The notes under the pieces are model-generated. The model was not told where the DNA came from and made no database searches. It saw only the letters and a program-made list of their open reading frames with translations. Shown one piece after another: positions 59,458 through 64,000 of a DNA stretch of 64,000 bases. How positions within the stretch are numbered: the stretch's first letter is position 1; every line of letters begins with the position of its first letter. Source of the DNA: Sipunculus nudus. Taxonomy: Eukaryota; Annelida; Sipuncula; Golfingiida; Sipunculidae. The DNA is taken from assembly GCA_026874595.1 (NCBI GenBank), contig CM049315.1, positions 69,137,916 through 69,201,915 on the forward strand, in the 5' to 3' direction. The position numbers were made by a program, and so were the translations under genes.

Positions 59458-60792
59458 TAAGTTTATCCTTTGGGCACCGGGCCCATTTTGGCTGGGCGAA
59501 TTTCAAGTTTGCCTGAGGCATCTTCTACGGCTTTCACTGCGTAAAAACCCCTTCACACTCAGCCACTTTCCACCTCGTCCTCCAAAAATCTTTTAGACGC
59601 AGTTAGAACCTACGATAATGTAGTCTGAACGTAGTAGAAACTGGTAATTGTGTGGTATAGTCTCCATGGACGTGGGAACCAGGGCTGACATTTGGATATG
59701 ATCAGGATGTTGTGGCACTTAGGGCGTGATTAAAAAAGCTGAGTGAGGGGGCAGTAAGAAGTTAATCAAGAACGTAGTCATGAGAGTATTGACGTTAAAA
59801 TGATGTCATTAAAAACTTGTAGGAACTTCACTGGCGTTGTAGAAGATGAATCGTACAGTCGATTGCATAGCATTCTCACTGCGTTGTCACTGTCTTTGTC
59901 TCCGCATTTCAGTGATCTCTCCACGTTTTTGCTATGTCGACGGTACGTCTACGCCACGTGATAGAATATTGCTTTACGATTTATATGTTTATTCTCTTCA
60001 TTCCACGTCTATGGCACTCTTGTCACACCTAGAGTATATATACTGGATCCAATTCCTCAAGTATGGGTATGAACACACAGCATAAGAAGTTCTTCTGCAA
60101 ATTGCTCTGCTTCATGAAAGATCTTTACTTGATGCAATAGTATCTGTATTTATGTCGGTGAGAAGTAACAGAAAAGAAGAGAACCTCTCTCGGATTCCTT
60201 GCAGTTGCGGCATAGTTGTAGACTGTAATTGATTATCTTAAATACAAGGTTATCAGGAGGAAAAAGAGACGAGTCGATTCTGGATTCAAAACTAATATAG
60301 GCTGCACAGACGTCCTACCGTTCCGCAATTAAACAAACTTCAATGGTCTGCTTTAATATGCAAGTCGTTACATATACCCTCTTTTGAGAAGGCTGTTTTA
60401 GTATCCTGTAGTATCGAAACTCAATTTAAGGACCGCTTCCTGAGCGCATTTTATTTGGGTTATGCTCCCCGAATGTGTTATGTCGATAAACACAGTAGTT
60501 CATACAGCAGTCCTACGAGTTGTGTCTACATTACAGTTCTGACTGCAGGAGGTTTTGATTTTAGAACAAGGTTATTTAAATAATTACACTAGGAGTCGCA
60601 CTTTTGGTGACCTGAGTGGTGGTTTGTACAACTCAGACCACCTCCGCATCTTCCCGGACGAGCCCCGATACCATATGTTTTGTCTACAAACCTTAAGCCT
60701 AAGTTTATTTTTATCAGATGAAAATGGATTACGGTCGATTTCAGATTCGAACCCTGGTGGCGTTCAAATCCAGTTAGGTCCGCCTTTCCAGG

Positions 60793-62718
60793 TGTTATGT
60801 CATGTTCCAATGAATAAATAATCCAGATGGTGTACATGTCTGTATTTATTTTGTCTGACACAGGATACATATAAGCACTTGTAAACACGATTGTTTATCA
60901 AAGGCTTTTCGATGTTCAGGTGCCCATCAAGTCTACATCTTTCTTTGTCAAGTCTCAAAGGGGTGCTGTTAGCAGGGACAAGATTGGGACGAATCGACTG
61001 AGATAATTCGCCTTTCCAAGAAGTGGTTGTACCTCACTGATGTTTTTGGGTGGTATTATTCATTTGATATAGTCAACTTTGATATGCCAATACACCTTTG
61101 TCAGATATGTAGTGCCCAAAGAATTTGATCTTGTTCTGGATTACTGTACATTACTCTGGCTTAAGTCTGAGTCCGACCTGTTGTGTACGCTGTAACACAT
61201 ATAAAGGTTTCTGGCATGGTCCTCTTCAGTCTTTCCAAACACAACTATGTCATCAGCAATTCCAATAACGCCAGGCAGATTGTCGAATGTCTTTTGGAAA
61301 ATGTCCTGAGCTGAAACTAGGCCAAAGGGAAGTCTTTTGAAGCAGTACCGTCCGTATGGAGTATTGAATGTCGTCAGCAATTAAGAGTCTTCATCGCGTT
61401 TAATGTTCCTGTATCCAGATCTAGCATCTAGTATGCTGAATATCTTTGCACCTGCGAGTTTTGGCAGTACGTCGTCAAGGGTCGGTGTGTAGTGGTGTTC
61501 TCGTCTGACTCAATTGTTTAGTTCACGGGAATCTAAGCATATCCTGAGATCGCCATTCGGCTTTTTGACATATACCAAGGAGATTAAAGACTGGAGTATC
61601 AAGTGAGAGTCCGGCCGTGTCGAATGTTGCTGACGGGGGTCATAAAACTCGCTGCTCAAAGGCACGCTGATATGCTGCTGATAACCCCGGCGCTAATTCA
61701 TACAGCGCGAGAGACCCCCCTTCGGCGTGACTTCGTAACATCTCGGTAATTCCCGGCTGCGGTAAACATGGGCAATAATACGAGAACAACGCCGTCAGTG
61801 ACAGAGTGGGCGATGGCTCACTATTATCCATCAAAATGAAGTCATCCGTTCATAAACCTCAAAATATTTAGTTATCGACGGAACGGAATGCTATAATACA
61901 AGGCTAATTATTAATATGTGTCAGAAGGTTGGGAACTGATGTAATTTTTAATAATTCCGAAGTTATTCAGGGAAAATAAGGTTTACTTTTACCAGTCGTC
62001 CGTCATTAATCACGGCAGAAGTTGATGCAGATGCCCGCATCTATCCAAAATCGATCCAGTGATTTCTCAACACGAGACTTCTCTAGATATATTTGTAACG
62101 CACAATTCTTGACAAAACAAACCATTTTTGTATTTATAATTCCGGTCAATGTCATTCCAGTGATATGCCGCTCAGTTACTGGATATATCGCTCTCCGCTT
62201 CAGCGGGCTACAGCGGATCGCGTAAGTAACATCTAGCAGACTCGCTTTATCAAAGGCCGTGCCGCCGCTGCGCCTGACCGCTGCACAAAAGGCGCACAAT
62301 AGAGTTAATGGGCTTATCAGGTCTTAATTGCAATTAGCGCACCACTGACACTCGGGACTTCTGACAGTTGATACTCCAGTCTGTAATCTCCTTGCATATA
62401 CTAAGCTTTTGACCCAGTCAGTTGGTCCATCAACCTTTCCAATTATGTCCAAGTCTGTCATTTAGTTCTTTTCTTAGAGGATCTGTCAGTGCCTCAGGCA
62501 CACGTCTGGGTAGTTTGATTATAAGTTCGGCGTCTGATTTTTAGCTTTATGTTGTATTCGCCTGGGAACAATCCAACCCCTTTAAAACATTCAGGAAATA
62601 TGTCCATAAAGTCTTTTTCGGGATCACCACTAATACCGTCAAGGTTGTTTTTGAGTTGTCTGGGCTGTCATTGTGTACCACATATATTTGACCTTGTTCG
62701 TGGCATGTTCTACAGTCT
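60793..62718 (-). mobile_element. Deleted copy of the same Ty3/gypsy element (unit B)
   Basis: Has the first ~103 bp of the 3' LTR (60793-60895), preceded by CCAGG, one base from A's ACAGG. It then jumps to the sequence equivalent to A 26581: RNase H, integrase and the tail are deleted at a GT microhomology. The reverse transcriptase part 61141-61380 is open and keeps FGLVSAQDIFQK and IADDIVVFGKTEEDHA. The protease is cut at 62718, where the duplication ends. Confidence 0.85.
61576..62394. mobile_element. TIR DNA element with 7-bp target duplication (unit B)
   Basis: Same element, 819 bp, flanked by CATATAC at 61569-61575 and 62395-62401. Differences from A are scattered point changes and small indels. 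A 97-codon minus-strand frame (62006-62299) is only partly kept in A and is not called. Confidence 0.85.
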
Positions 62719-64000
62719 TAGTCTGGGAGCCAGTGATGTGAATTTTCAGATTTGTTGCACCCCCCCTACAACATTTGACACCATATTTTATCTTATTCTA
62801 TGGGTTTTTGCGATTAAATGAGCCCAGGTGTCACTTTATAGCTTCACCTTTAAGGAAGTTACAGGACTCTGAAGTTTGGTAGTCATTTAACAAAAAGAAC
62901 ACTTAAATATGATCAACGCTGGCTTGAGAGTTTTGTTATGTTACATAAATGGTTTAATTTGATTAATCATACCTATACTGCCAAAGTCCTAATTATATTT
63001 TTTCCTTAAATGTAATATTCGCTTTTTGTTTTGATCATAATTACAAAAAAAAATACAATTTATTGTACAAGTTGCCATTAATAAAAAAAGCTGATGATAT
63101 TCTTCAATTAATAGTGAATGATAGTAAACAATTTCAGATCAATAGTTCATTGGTCAAAACCTATTGTCTGCATATCAAATGCGACTGGAATTTGTTCGTT
63201 AATTCAAAATGTTTCTAGTTTTATATATATTTATATATTCATGGATTTAATTAAAAGAAAGCATTTGACAGTGTAAAAGATAGAATCTTGGGCATAGCTG
63301 TTGTACAATTCCATATTTACGCGGTAAATGAGACAAGTATTGCAATTAATTAGCACATTCTACATATATTCATTTGAAATATCCTTTATTCTATTTGATA
63401 TACACAAAAACCTGATGAAGGCAGTAAATCTGTCTATGCAAGCCAACAATCTCCTTTGTAAGAAAATTAAGCCCAAGAAATTCCTTTATTTCAGGATGAT
63501 CACAAATGTTTTAGCCCAATAATCAATTTGACAAAATTTGTATTACTTGCCAACAAATGAGACTGCTATGTCATTTAAATTTGTTAAATCGTTCGTGATA
63601 TCGACAGATTCTGTTCCTTGATTTTATTCTACAAAAGCTTTTGACAGTGTAATGACCAGGACTAAAATTGATCAAAACAACAAATGTTGAACATTCTGAA
63701 ACATTTACTTAAATTAATCATTTAGGTTTAATGCATATTTGTCAAATTATGGAAATATTTCATGCCATTTGCTTGCACTGCTAATTCTGTTTAATCATTA
63801 TCTTGTACCAGTGCAACCATGTCTATCCAAGTGGATTGCCTGCATGAAAACCTATAACATTAGGTCAGCTGTCTTTTTCCGCATTGAAGGTGACAGTAGC
63901 CTGAATGAGGGGTCGCTTTTTTTATTTTAAGTTATTTTGCAATTTCAGCATTACTTCGCCGTGACTTAAGTAGTTACACATCAAGATCGGTAATCTGTTT
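62719..64000. other. Unique sequence right of unit B, with weak LINE fragments
   Basis: No similarity to unit A. Two short plus-strand frames recall the LINE reverse transcriptase motif A: KKAFDSVKDRILG near 63256 and TKAFDSVMTRTKID near 63632. No other RT motif is convincing around them. The rest is AT-rich with no gene recognised. Confidence 0.3.

Larger units (their letters stand above)
38533..62718. repeat. Unit B of a large direct duplication
   Basis: This is the second copy of unit A. It ends abruptly at about 62718, inside the protease region of the Ty3/gypsy element, where similarity to A (28277) stops and unrelated sequence begins. It lacks A blocks 11465-13008, about 17041-17300 and 24034-26580. 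It carries a poly-C tract near 55147 and about 120 extra bases near 55242-55360, 35 extra near 57424, and about 120 extra at 62471-62590 that A has lost. Confidence 0.95.

Noticed and set aside
62006-62299. 97-codon minus-strand frame in the TIR element as a transposase or THAP-type fragment
   Set aside because: No conserved Cys/His spacing or catalytic motif could be seen, and the frame is broken in the unit A copy.

Overview
The window is AT-rich metazoan DNA: gene-poor, intron-rich, full of (AT)n microsatellites and packed with decayed transposable elements of many classes. Host coding sequence is limited to exons of a small secreted-protein family on the minus strand: a signal/anchor peptide plus PAN/apple-like exon, and exons of an F5/8 type C (discoidin) domain. 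With the LINE, Ty3/gypsy, DIRS and hammerhead-like content this suggests a marine invertebrate, plausibly a mollusc. The organism is an inference. No operons, CRISPR arrays or prokaryotic genes are present.

The main architecture is a large direct duplication. Unit A (1 to about 28277, left edge outside the window) recurs as unit B (38533 to about 62718). By eye the two differ by a few per cent. B lacks three blocks present in A (about 11465-13008, 17041-17300 and 24034-26580); A lacks about 120 bp present at 62471-62590. Each unit holds, left to right: a degenerate ~150 bp repeat; a hammerhead-like motif inside an inverted repeat; the PAN exon (-); a 5'-truncated L1-like LINE ORF2 (+); an LTR retrotransposon remnant (-) made of protease, zinc knuckle, gag, an SGNH-hydrolase ORF, a tRNA-Lys-type primer site and an LTR edge; an L1-like ORF1 (-); a Ty3/gypsy gag remnant (+); a relic discoidin exon; two real discoidin exons (-); a Harbinger-type MITE; and a Ty3/gypsy element (-) that itself carries a TIR element.

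Between the units (28.3-38.5 kb) lie the right half of the unit A gypsy element, with both LTRs and a 5-bp target duplication; the N-terminal discoidin exon (31031-31269); a DIRS-like element (about 31.8-36.1 kb); and an inverted pair of tRNA-like sequences around a promoter-like sequence.

The host exons fit a tandem array of PAN + F5/8C genes read leftward. The PAN exon at 39.8-40.1 kb lies upstream of discoidin exons at 31.2, 21.7 and 21.1 kb, so one gene spans the junction of the two units. The 31.2 kb exon has an in-frame TAG, so this copy may be dead. The most unusual observations are the SGNH-hydrolase ORF between the primer site and gag of an LTR element, two hammerhead-like motifs, a TIR element with a 7-bp target duplication whose removal restores the reverse transcriptase frame, and the inverted tRNA-like module with twin TGACGTCA sites.
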